Shown: positions 47,337-57,839 of the stretch, one piece after another
Numbering within the stretch: position 1 is the stretch's first letter
How the letters are laid out: the number at the start of each line of letters is the position of its first letter
Assembly (NCBI GenBank): GCA_963932465.1
Contig: OZ010790.1
Span: 349,953,087 to 350,017,086 of the forward strand
Direction: 5' to 3'
DNA from: Maratus speciosus
Taxonomy: Eukaryota > Arthropoda > Arachnida > Araneae > Salticidae
DNA: 64,000 bases
The notes under the pieces: model-generated
Told to the model about the DNA's origin: nothing
Databases searched by the model: none
Seen by the model: only the letters and a program-made list of their open reading frames with translations
Position numbers and translations under genes: made by a program

Positions 47337-47674
47337 TTAAATAATCAAGAGATGTCGTATACGCACCAGTGTGCATAACTGGCGCGATAATGGCGTTATT
47401 TTGCCTGATACGGAAACTGAGCTATTGTTGTTTATTTATCAATTATTTTTTTATTTACTTTTATTTTATTTTTTTAAATTATATAAATTGTTTTGTTCTA
47501 TAGTTATTAATTAAATTTTTCTTTATTTATTGTTATTTCCTTTTTAAAATAATAGAAAGTAATTTAAAAATATATCTGTAACTGCTATTCTTAAACGCTG
47601 TTTTCGTTAAATTGGCGTCAGAAAAAAACCCCGCGCCAAACCCGTTGTGTATACGACATCTGTGCCTTAAATAA
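47337..47674. mobile_element. GGCACAGATGTC-family MITE, 322 bp, perfect TSD
   Basis: Element 47345-47666 between perfect 8-bp duplications TTAAATAA (47337-47344, 47667-47674). The right end read inward is GGCACAGATGTCGTATACAC; the left end has decayed to TCAAGAGATGTCGTATACGC. It carries the AT-rich long-form middle in inverted orientation relative to the 36.9-kb copy. Confidence 0.88.
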
Positions 47675-47741
47675 TTAGGGTTTCGTTTAACTCTAGGTAC
47701 TTTTGCTTGAGATACTGTCGAAAAGTACAGCAAAAATATAC

Positions 47742-48438
47742 GGTACTACTTGATTATGCCGTCGACCAATTTCGCCAAACTATTCGCCAAATGATACAAA
47801 CGGACGTATTTTTTATTTTATATAACGGAAGAATAAATAAATAAGTAAAACATTAATAAAAATACTAATAAAAACTGGGGTACAGATGTCATATTCGCCC
47901 CATATTGGTGCGATTTTTTTCGGTTGCCAATTTGGCGAAAACATCAACAGCATAAACAACATAATCCGGGTTACCACATCAAGCAAAATAACCACACTTT
48001 GGCGCAAGTTAAGTACCTGTTGCATATATGATATTGGCGACAGAAAAAAATCGCGCCAATATGGGGCGAATATGACATCTGTTCCAAAACTGGTCATATA
48101 CGTTCCATATTGACGCGATTTTTTCTGACGCCAATTTGACAAAAACATCGTTAATATATCATCTATATACGGGTTACCATATCAAGTAAAATAACGACAC
48201 TTTGGCGCCAGTTAAGTACCCGGTGCGTATATGACATTGGCGGCGTCAAAAAAATCGCGCCAATATGAGTATATGACATCTGTGCCAAAACTTGAATTAA
48301 AAATCACTTGATGACGTAACAAAAACGTGTATCGTGTTTAATGTCAAGTGAATGTAACATTTACAATGATCCGTTATTGTCCTTTTATCTTATAGTTTGG
48401 CGATAATTTTTTGGTCGACAGGATAATCAAGTTGTACC
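47742..48438. mobile_element. TIR element (GGTACWACTTGATTAT) hosting two MITEs
   Basis: Left end GGTACTACTTGATTATGCCG; right end read inward GGTACAACTTGATTATCCTG. The arms share GTCGACCAA and TCGCCAAACTAT further in. Flanks AAATATAC and AAGTATGG are only partly alike. Without its two guests it is about 290 bp. It contributes no protein and is a third MITE family of this cluster. Confidence 0.7.
47871..48294. mobile_element. Two GGCACAGATGTC MITEs in tandem sharing target copies
   Basis: Copy A is 47879-48085 (207 bp), copy B is 48094-48286 (193 bp, missing its first ~10 bases). The 8-mer AAAACTGG precedes A (47871-47878) and separates A from B (48086-48093), and AAAACTTG follows B (48287-48294). 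Thus three target copies bracket two elements. B lacks the GGCACAGATG start, so A may have entered at or replaced B's left edge. Confidence 0.88.
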
Positions 48439-48444
48439 AAGTAT

Positions 48445-48793
48445 GGTACAGATGTCCAATACGCACCACGGTCGCGCGATATTTTTTCTGACGCCAATTT
48501 GGCGAAAACCTCGTTTTCGAATACCAGTTACATATATATTTTTAAAAAGGTATTAACAATAAATTTATAAAAGTTTAATTAATAACAATAGAACAAAACA
48601 ATTTATATAATTTTAAAAAATAAAATAAAAGTAAATAAACATTTTATTAATAAATAAACAACAACATTCGGGTTACCATATCAAGCAAAATAACAAAACT
48701 TTGGCGCCAGTTAAGTACCCCGGTGCTGTGCGTATATGACATTGGCGTCAGAAAAAAATCGCGTCAACGTGATGTTCATATGACATCTGTGGC
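48445..48793. mobile_element. GGCACAGATGTC-family MITE, long form
   Basis: Left end GGTACAGATGTCCAATACGC, right end read inward GCCACAGATGTCATATGAAC. The middle has the AT-rich TAGAACAAAACAATTTATAT block seen at 37055 and, inverted, at 47480. No clear target duplication was seen. Confidence 0.75.
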
Positions 48794-48925
48794 GGTTCAA
48801 GTACACTTCGGAACGTTACTTTGAAATCGGTGAGTTTCATCGCCAAAATCGCCAAGATGCTTAATGATCATCGCCACTGAATATATAAATGATGCCCTAT
48901 TTGCAAACTTATAGGTCAAAATATA

Positions 48926-49375
48926 AGTGAAACCTCGGTTTACGACCACCTCTGTTTACGACCAGTTCGGTTTATGTCCAACTTCGATGATCAAAATTTG
49001 ACTCGGTTGGCGTGCAATATCTCGGTTCACGACCAAGGCTGCCGAATAGTTCAGTTGGCAACCTTCACATAACTGTTGTTATTAGTCAAGTTTGGAGTAA
49101 GGTGTGCATATCAGAGTGCTTTGTGTACCTTTATTACTGTAAAAAAATTAACTTTTTGTTTTACTTTTACTCAGGTTTGCGCTAATATTAGCTCTCATTA
49201 TGACTTCTAAGAATGAAAAAGTGCTTAGTGATAGCAGTAGTAAGAAGGTTAAGCGAATTACTGTTCAATAAAAGAAATTGTAGCAAAACATGAGAACGAC
49301 GTTAGTATAACCGGTCTAGCTAAGCAATACGATGTGGCCTAAATCTTCGATTTCCACGCTAAACTATATATGTAT
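48926..49375 (+). mobile_element. pogo/Tigger-type element, 5' fragment
   Basis: Begins AGTGAAACCTCGGTTTACGA, close to the CAGT...CCTCG(G) starts of pogo/Tigger elements, with repeated GGTTTACGACCA and GGTTCACGACCA motifs after it. A transposase start follows. No 3' end was found, so the copy is truncated soon after the N-terminal coding part. Confidence 0.75.
49200..49365 (+). pseudogene. Tigger transposase N-terminus remnant
   Basis: ATG at 49200 opens MTSKNEKVLSDSSSKKVKRI, then TVQ, a stop, and KKEIVAKHENDVSITGLAKQ followed by YDVA. This matches the CENP-B N-terminal helix-turn-helix start of Tigger transposases (E/IV.KHE.G.S...LAK.Y). One stop interrupts it and the remaining DDE region is absent. 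Confidence 0.78.
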
Positions 49376-49419
49376 TACGCTATCGTATGTGTCACAGAAA
49401 TCACGATTATTTGTTAATT

Positions 49420-49885
49420 GTTTAATGGCAACGCTCCAATGAAACGTATCTCATTGTTTATAGAACAGCATTTAATGCATCTCCATACCTGTATGTGGGG
49501 TTACCATAGGCTGGCCCCTGTTCTGTCGCCAAGTAACGCCAAGTTTATCGCCAACTTGCCGATATATCACCAATTACCTATAGACTCCCATTGTAAACCA
49601 ATAGGGTTTACTTGTTTAGAGAGAATCAACAAATTGAGATATTTTAATGCACCAAAAACTAATATCAGTTTAAGGAATTATATTAATTATATTTAAGGGA
49701 GCCCAAGTAAATTAAATTATGAATAAAAATAACTTGAATTTGATTTAAAAACTTTGAACCTCTTAAAACAGTGTGCATTACTTGGTTAACTAGTGCGTTA
49801 TTGTGCGAAATAAGATAAAAGTATTGGGAATATTTAAAAGAACTCAGGTTTATTTATATTCAATATATAATTATCAAAAAATTTA
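49420..49885. other. Unassigned DNA
   Basis: A 92-codon plus frame at 49418-49696 spans the phrase CGCCAAGTTTATCGCCAACT, which recalls the MITE family cores nearby; it is probably repeat-derived and not a gene. Confidence 0.35.
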
Positions 49886-49891
49886 AAAGAC

Positions 49892-50827
49892 TAGTATTAA
49901 AAAATGCTCTGACGAGCACCAAAAAAGGCTAATATGTTTTTAAGTATGAAAAAGGGTTTGACAAGTGCTTCTAATTGAGCATGAAAAAGGACAAGGGTTA
50001 CCTTCTTGGCTGCAGCTCACTGTCAATGCCAGCTTTGAAAAAATCATATTTGCGCTCATTCCATATAAAAAATAATCAGCCACAGTTACGATAAAAATGT
50101 GTAGTGTAAAGACACAGACAGTAAAGACGCAGCCTGATTAAATATGAATGTAAGGCGACATAGTACCAAAAATCTTAGTTCCTGCAGCGTATCACACTCA
50201 TGCAGTGCCACCAAGCACTCCCGCAGTGTAGAACTGTACAGAAAACTGATTTGTAGTGCAGTGTAGACTGATGCAGCACTCTGCATAAGAACAATTCCAC
50301 ACGTGCATGCATTACAATATAATGCATTCATTGATTGTTGAAATTATATCCAAGTGGATATGGCTGTAAGATGTACTATGCAGTACAACAGTGCATATGT
50401 AAATTATAAGCGAACATTAGACGCATACACCTTTAATACGGAAGTACAAAAGCACAATGTGAGTGTGCACTGAGGTTCAAATGCATAATAGGAATGTACA
50501 GTGTAGTATAATTTGTAGAGAAATAATGGTACACAGTGCACTGTACAAAGTTGCATTGCAGACGCATGTGTAGTACAATAGTGGAACAGTGCAGTTAACA
50601 TGTAAAGCACGACGGAAAATTTTACTAAAGTACTGCGAATTTTTTTTTTTTTGTATGGAATAAGCGCAAATATGATTTTTTCAAAGCTGGCATTGACAGT
50701 GAGCTGCAGCCAAGAAGGTAACCCTTGTCCTTTTTCATGCTCAATTAGAAGCACTTGTCAAACCCTTTTTCATACTTAAAAACATATTAGCCTTTTTTGG
50801 TGCTCGTCAGAGCATTTTTTAATACTA
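49892..50827. mobile_element. Foldback MITE, 932 bp, TA-flanked, copy 1
   Basis: Element 49894-50825. Ends GTATTAAAAAATGCTCTGAC in inverted orientation, inverted arms of about 180 bp each (to ~50075 and from ~50645), TA on both sides. The core is rich in CAGTGCA/TGCACTG words. The frames at 50086-50331 and 50404-50754 are translations of this non-coding core. A second copy starts at 63326. Confidence 0.85.
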
Positions 50828-50829
50828 GT

Positions 50830-51520
50830 CATAAAATGAGTTAATTTTTCAGACAGGCATTGTAGCAAATGGTAAGAATCTTTAAAAAAAGTAATAGATA
50901 TAACTTCATGGTTTCTAATATATGTAAACGTTTCCTGATTTTAAAATTTCTGTTTATCAATAACAGTCTACACATGAAGGCGATTATAGAAATATTTGAA
51001 GTGAGATTGACGTGAACTTTTGCTTTTAATCTATTGAGAATTTAAAAGATTCCGAAATTAAAATTTGATATTAGCTGTCGATTTATATAATGTAGAAAAT
51101 ATAAAATTTTATAGAAATTTACTTATTGAAAAGTAGAAAAACTGAAAAATAAGGTCACAAATCAAAAACGAGTTTCATGTATTAGAACTTTGAAAAGCAG
51201 ATTAATGGCATAAATGATTAATAGTAATTAAATAGGGACTCATGCTAATCAAGAGATGAATTTCCAACATGTCAACAGGTACTGCCAAAACGGGAATACC
51301 CTTGGTGATAACGTAAGATGGAGCGTTGTATTAAAGTAGATTTATTTGTAGCTCGAACTTATAAAAGGTGATTAAATGAGCAGTATTAAATTTTGAAGAA
51401 TACAAATTAGGTTCCTAAAACATTTCCAGAAACCCAAATCCTAAAAAAAGTTCTTAAGAGAATGCTTCACTCGCGTAAAGTCCTTTCGGCCAGTGCCGGG
51501 AGGAAGAGGTAGCTACAATA
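50830..51520. other. Unassigned AT-rich DNA
   Basis: No feature recognised. Confidence 0.4.
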
Positions 51521-51524
51521 TTCC

Positions 51525-52100
51525 TTATTTTTTACCCGATTGCCAAGAATGGTTATGTGTTTCACATGTATCTGGGTATGTGAATTTATTTATACCCTCG
51601 AAACATCCCAACGGCTGGATGGATTTTAATGAATGAGGTCTCTATCGGTTCGTCTTAATCGTCAGATGGTTATAGGCTAGATTTTGTTTTTATAAATTCA
51701 AAATGGCGACCGTAAAATAGAGAAAGGCGTTAGAGACAAAAAATACGCACCATATTGAGTGCCATATCATTGGATACGTCTTTCAAAATGAATATGATGT
51801 TTCATTGTCTATTTTGCAGTCAGAAGCTCCGTTTAAATAACACATAACCTGGAAGTTATGTAGGTAGCATCTCTAGCTTCACTGCAACTCCAATCTTCAT
51901 AGACATGTATATGTCTCATCAAAACAGTGTTTATAGATAAGAACTAACAATTAAACATAACTTAAAAGTCATCAATACAAGTAAATAAAAGAAATAGGTA
52001 AGTTATATAAAAATAGTTTCATATTGAGGAGAAATAATTAATTAGTTCGCTTCTTACGCAGTCGGATTTTTTGATTTTTTAAATTTAATTTTTACTTGTT
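51525..52100. repeat. Second copy of the 25.5-kb dispersed repeat
   Basis: Shares in order TTTTTACCCGA, CCTCGAAACATCCCAACGG, TGGATGGATTTTAATGAATG, AAATTCAAAATGGCG, CATATCATTGGATA, CAGTCAGAAGCTCCGTT and ATAATTAATTAGTTCGCTT with 25.5-28.4 kb. It has one copy of the internal block where the other has two, and lacks the CCTTGATCAAGA part. Confidence 0.85.
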
Positions 52101-52284
52101 AAAAGTCAGCTTATATTATTCAAACACACGGAGCTCAAATTAGTGGAACCGATTATAGAAGATTAAATACTAATTTTTGTCAGTACTGAATATGAATGAT
52201 AATTTCGAAATTAGTCAGCGTTATCAAAGCTGGTTTTATATAAAGTGATTTATATTTGGTCGTCAAATTCGGCGATATCTTGAA

Positions 52285-53110
52285 GTGCCCGCCATTTTAA
52301 AACAACATAATGGGTGCAACAAAGCTAACCAATGAACTTGGTCTGGACCTTAATAATTCCTATGCACATGCTCACTCACATCTAAATCGGTTGATATATA
52401 CGAGTTTTGTCCCAGGCAAAAAAAATTCACAATATTACCCTCATTAAAAATTCAAACCGCTATATCTCAGCCATTTTTTAAGATAAAGACAAAACAACAA
52501 ATGTTCCGGAATCTTTGTATCAAGCTCAAACATATAAGAAAAAATCCTTTACATATCTAATTTTTTTGTACCTAATTTTAAATTTTTTAATTTTTTAATT
52601 TTTAAATGGCCGCCATTTTGAAACAAGATGGCGGATGAAGCTGGCCAACGAACTCGAAAGGACATTGATATGTATTATACACATGCCTTGTGAAATCCAA
52701 ATCGGTTCATAAACACACGTATTATTGCATGACAAAAACTGATCGTTTCAAAATCTCAGCCATGCCAGATCATGCACATCACATGCTAGAAATTCAAAGT
52801 GCTATAACTCAGCCATTTTTTAAGATATAGACGAAACAAAAAATTCTCCGGAGTCTTTGTATCATGCTCAAACACATAAGAAAAAAATCTTTTTCAATTT
52901 CTAATTTTTTTGTACATTAATTTAAATTTTAAATTAAAAAATAAAAATAAATGGCAAACATTTTTAAACAAGATGGCGGATGAAGCTGGCCGACAAACTC
53001 AGTAGAGATATTGCTATGTACTATACACATGCCTTGTCACATCGAAATCGGTTCATAAATGCGCATATTATCGCGTGACAAATATAAGATCATTTCAAAA
53101 TGTCAGCCAT
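52285..53110. repeat. Tandem repeat, units of ~320-345 bp
   Basis: Three units begin near 52291, 52612 and 52954 with a CCATTTT(A/G)AAACAA...ATGG motif. Units two and three contain AAGATGGCGGATGAAGCTGG and GCACATGCC-like words (ACACATGCCTTGT), AAATCGGTTCATAAA, and units one and two share CTCAGCCATTTTTTAAGATA. The third unit is cut after about 150 bp. No coding function seen. Confidence 0.75.
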
Positions 53111-53254
53111 GAACGGAGGGTGGTTTCGGGGTCTGGGCGTCATGATCGGTGAATATATACCAAAATTTTTCGGAATCGTTTTCCTCCGAACGACTGCAAT
53201 AAGTAGCTTTTTAAATGAAAGCTACATAAAAGGAACCGTTCACTAATGTTGATC

Positions 53255-53361
53255 GCATGGAAGTATTTTTTTAAAGATAGCTCGTTCGCAATTCATTATT
53301 TTTAAACAGTTTTTATTTGCATTGTCTAGAGGATATCAATCTGTGCAAAAGCCGTTTGTTA

Positions 53362-53407
<46 letters not shown>

Positions 53408-53591
53408 TACTTTTAATTTTGGGCGCAGTTTTGGGAGTAAAAGTGGTCAAATAATAAAACAAAATGCAAAGGAAAACGAAAAAGTAAAAAACGGTCTTTG
53501 TACAGATCGACCTCAGCTGCTCTAATTAAAAAAAAAACTTTTAAAAATATTGAAATGCAAACGAGCTATCTTTAAAAATGTCTTCCATAGG
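53255..53591. mobile_element. ~337-bp TIR element with an internal poly-T tract
   Basis: 53256-53318 is the inverted counterpart of 53530-53590. Both read (C)ATGGAAG...TTTTTAAAGATAGCTCGTT going inward. Between them are a poly-T run at about 53365-53398 and a 60-odd-codon open stretch that is not recognised. Likely a MITE; class not determined and no target duplication was identified. Confidence 0.6.
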
Positions 53592-53599
53592 ATTAATAT

Positions 53600-55315
53600 T
53601 AGGGAACGGGTGTTTCCGCGTGATTAAATTAAGTGAACTCCTATGAAGTATTTAGATCTTTGTCACTTTTAAAATATTAAGGTCCTCAAATAAGGTATCT
53701 TTGAGCCAGGCTTATTTGAGAAGAAGACCTACTCTGCTTCTCTGAATTTTCTATTAATAACTTCATCAGCTGTACTGTCTAATATTTTCATAATTCAACC
53801 TAAAATATACTGCCTCCATATTCAGCAATTAATTTACGGTGTTTTAGAGCTAATTCTTACAAAATAAATAAATAAATAAACTTTAAAAATGTGTTTCACA
53901 TATACCCCTAATTATCACTTTAATTTTTACATGTCAGGAAAATCAGTAATCTTGAAAAACTGCTGGCACCTTGAAAATGTAGCTTTTATTGAAAATAATC
54001 TATATAATTATCCTAAATTATTTTAATGTACGTCAATTTTTCCGCACTCAGATTCTCCAAACTAATACTGATTAGTTAAGAGTAAAAGATGTAACTTGCA
54101 CAATTATTAGTAAAAGTTTTTAAACCATTACTTAAGATAAAACCAAAGTTAAACCATTTTCTTTAATATCTTGTTTAAAATGTATAACTTTTTAACAGAA
54201 AAAATCATTTGTAGCATCAGCAAACTTCCCAATGAAAAGATCCTGAAATTTCATCAGAAATGTAACGTAGTTCATATAATAAAATTAATTCTGAGTTAAA
54301 TGAAATCCTTTTCAATAGTGCTGCATTTTGATTCTTCAAGATCTTCTATAAATACCACGCCACATATATACTAGATTACAGGTAGCTTATTTATTAATAT
54401 TAATTCCAAATTGAATTTTTAATTACAGTATTGATGATTTTCTTTCATATTTATAATTCATCAAGGAATTAATAGCGCTGAAATTATTGGAATAAAACAA
54501 TATACATAGGTTTTCGAAGAACTACCCAGATTTACTTCACTTAACAGAAGTAACTGATTTTAACATACCTTTACCATTATAAAGTGTCGGTTTCTTTAAA
54601 AGTTACAGGATTTTCATAGTCAATTTGTAAAGAAGTCTTCTAATTTCCATAATATTTTTAGCACATTTGTTAGCACTGGATTCATTGATAAATTACGTGT
54701 TGATAATTCATCAAACAAAGCTGCCACCGAGGTTGAAAGTTTCAACTGACTCTTGATTTCGTTATGTCTTCGAATAACACATATTATAACATTGAAAGTT
54801 TATTATAAATTTAACTTAAATAATTAAATCTCTTACGCAAATCTTTTTTTCTTCAAGTTTATACAACATCTTTTAGAGAGAGGAAAACCGAGATAAAAGG
54901 TAACTACTATCTTGCACATTTTCTTAAAAGTTCTAAAAGCTCTAAATGGCTCTAATAATGGCTCTAAAAGCGTTTATGAAGTTTTATTCAATTAATTTTA
55001 TGTGCATAGCATGATTACATTTTTAAGGCTCTTTACACTCAATATGGTGATGAGTTTTTATTAAAGAGTTTACAGATGTAGTGATCATATTTATGTTGCT
55101 TTAGAATAAATTATTTGAATATTGTTACTTTTGAGTTATTTTTGAATAATTGAGAAAAAACATTGTTATTAAAAAAATTGTAATTTTAACTCGATAATTA
55201 CCAAGGTCCTCCAATTATTTAAATTAATTAAATTAGTACAATAATTGCACTTGAGCATGAATTAAGATCTATGTAAAATTCATTTTTCCAATTTATTTCA
55301 ATTTTATGTACTTAC
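53600..55315. other. Unassigned AT-rich DNA
   Basis: Locally repeated GGCTCTAA and AAGCTCTAA words near 54935-54970 form a tiny tandem. No other feature recognised. Confidence 0.4.
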
Positions 55316-55321
55316 AAGAGA

Positions 55322-56262
55322 ACCAGTTTTGGTGCTACTCGCACCTAACATCGAGGCCTCATGCATTTTGTAGCCCTATACATGAAAGTTAGAGAACCGA
55401 TAAAATTTCTCGGTTAAAATCATATTTTATATAACTTTTTATACTTTTAATTTTTTATTATTAAATTTTTATTTGATTATTTTATGTCAAAAGTGAGTTA
55501 AGTGGCCAAATATGGCGCTAGAATTTTCCGCCCGCTTTATCCAGGGAGTACATATTATAATTATATCAGATTGCAATTTGTTTGATAATTGCAATTGATA
55601 GCATAAGAAACAATAATTAGGTTTTACTTTTTTTTAAGCAGAAGATAAATATATAAATAGAAAATATATTTTTGTAAAAGCTTGTAAGATCATTGAAAAC
55701 TATTTTCTAGACAAATACGAAATAAGCAAACAATTTCCGTTTGAAATTGAATGGTATAAAGTTTCGTATGTTTAAAATAAAACGATGCGGTATTAAATGG
55801 TCCTATGCTAAAAGTAAATTAAATTAATATATTTACACAATTTAGAAAAATTACTGTAGTTAATTAGGCCGGACATTACAATTTCTACTGAAGACCTCCA
55901 AACCACTCCTCACGTAAGACAAACAGCTATGATATTTGGCTAGGATTGCCGAAAAGCTCTCCTTTCGAAAAAAAAAAAAAAAAAAACCCGCCAACTTTTC
56001 CCCCGTCAAAAATGTGAATATAATGTTGCATTTTTTGTAATCAAATTCATGGATTTTTGAAGGAAATTTTTAAACTTTTTCAATATTTTATACGTATTAT
56101 TAACAAATATTTATTTTTAACTGCTTAAAAAAAAATTATGCTGCTGTAAAATCAAGAAATATTACTTTAACATAAAATTTTTATCGATTCTAAAACTTCG
56201 TAATATAACTTTAAAATGCACCAGGTCTCAAAGCTAGGTGCGAGCAGCACCAAAAGAAGCTT
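55322..56262. mobile_element. Probable TIR element, ~940 bp
   Basis: The left end TTTTGGTGCTACTCGCACCT (55328) and right end read inward TTTTGGTGCTGCTCGCACCT (56257) continue with A(A/G)C..(C/T)GAG(G/A)CCT and TGCATTTT, an inverted match of about 40 bases. The inner sequence is AT-rich with an A run at 55971-55986 and no transposase. Exact edges and target duplication are unclear. Confidence 0.6.
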
Positions 56263-56264
56263 TC

Positions 56265-57280
56265 TTATTAGTAGCTTAAGTAAATATTTGTGGGAGATTC
56301 TAGCGTTTTTTCAGTACATTTTAAAGGTACGAATAAACAATTTCACATCATCTGCATCATATTGTTTGCTCATTAGTTAAATTAGTTAAATTAAGTCATT
56401 TAGATACTACAGTTAAAAAATCCGCCTGGACGACGATGTGCACTTAAAAATTTGTTGCATCTAAAACTATTGAATACCTAATAAACAATACGCAGAATGC
56501 CTTGGACGAGGTATGCTAGATTCTCTGTTATACGTTTCCACTGGTCTCATTTATGGATAGCAGAGAAATAAGAAAATAATCATTGGTAATTTAATTATAT
56601 TATCCAACATATTCCTTTTGTTGGATAACTTTCGTGTATAATACACCAAATAATACGTATACCACACCCTACGAGACAATATTTAAAAGTTGTGCATAAG
56701 AAAGGGAAAAAACAATTAAAACTAGCATTAAAAACGTGCGTCCATGTGGAGTGAAAATCTGTGATGATAAATCACCTTGTCTTCTGCTTTATCTCCGAAC
56801 ATTATTACATGAAATAATTAATAATAAATTTTTAGCTACACATGTATGAAAAATAAGATAGTTCTATTTTATTTTATTCTGATGCAGTTATTAATAACAA
56901 CTGTCTTTTTATATTTTGAAACATTTGTGCGGACGTAAATGCTTCGAGAAACTCAGCTATTAAACTGTCGTATATTCGAAATGTATGGCGACATGTTTCA
57001 TAACGTAGACCATTAAAATTCGCCTATAATCGTAAACTTAAGCGTTATCTTTTCGAAAGTCAAGCATTCATATTAATGGACATAGAGAATCTTAAGATAA
57101 TGAGCATTTAGTGGGAGCATATATTTCTGAAGCAGTATCACTTCTATAAACAGACTCATTAGACATTCGCTGTTAGAGGATTTTCAAATCCGGCAACACA
57201 TTCAATTTTTAATACATTAGATGTACTAAATTGCTAGTATAATGATATATCTTGATAAAAGTTTATTTTAAAAGAAATTA
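56265..57280. other. Unassigned AT-rich DNA
   Basis: No feature recognised. Confidence 0.4.
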
Positions 57281-57282
57281 AT

Positions 57283-57835
57283 TTAGTTTCATTTCACCTC
57301 TTGATAATGGAAATCAATACAATGATTTCTATCATAATTCAAAATAGTTTGGAACGTCTTTGAGGGTTTTTTTAGTGTTCAATTAATGTTTTTTTAAATG
57401 TTTGTTTCAAACTGAATTCTTTGTTAACTACAAGACATTTCATAAAATGTATGATATTTGAGTAAAAGTCTAAAAAAATTTAGACAGTATTTATTGAAAA
57501 AATTATTGTAAAGTATTTTTTTTATTTAAAAGCATTACAATTATTTCAAACCATTAAATTAGTTTAGTTTCATTGCACCTCTTAATAATTAAAATTAATA
57601 CAGTGATTTTTATCATAATTCAAAATAGTTTGGAAAGCCTTTGTGGGTTTTTTTAGTATTCAATTAACGTTTGTTGAAATGTCTGCTTCATCCTAAATTG
57701 TTCGTTAACTACAAAACATATCATAAAATATCTAGTCTTTGAGTTACAGTCAAGAAAATTCAATGCAGTATTTATAAAAACTTTTTGTAAAGCATTTTTT
57801 AAAATGTATTTTTAATTTCAAACCATTACAATTAA
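57283..57835. repeat. Tandem duplication, unit ~277 bp
   Basis: 57283-57560 and 57561-57835 are adjacent diverged copies. Both hold TTTAGTTTCATT, ATCATAATTCAAAATAGTTT, GGGTTTTTTTAGT, TTCGTTAACTACAA or TTTGTTAACTACAA, and CAGTATTTAT. Divergence of perhaps a fifth suggests an old event. Confidence 0.8.
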
Positions 57836-57839
57836 TTCC

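Noticed and set aside
50086..50754. Two minus-strand frames of 81 and 116 codons
   Set aside because: Lie within the foldback MITE core; the second copy at 63.3 kb does not preserve them as a coding unit.
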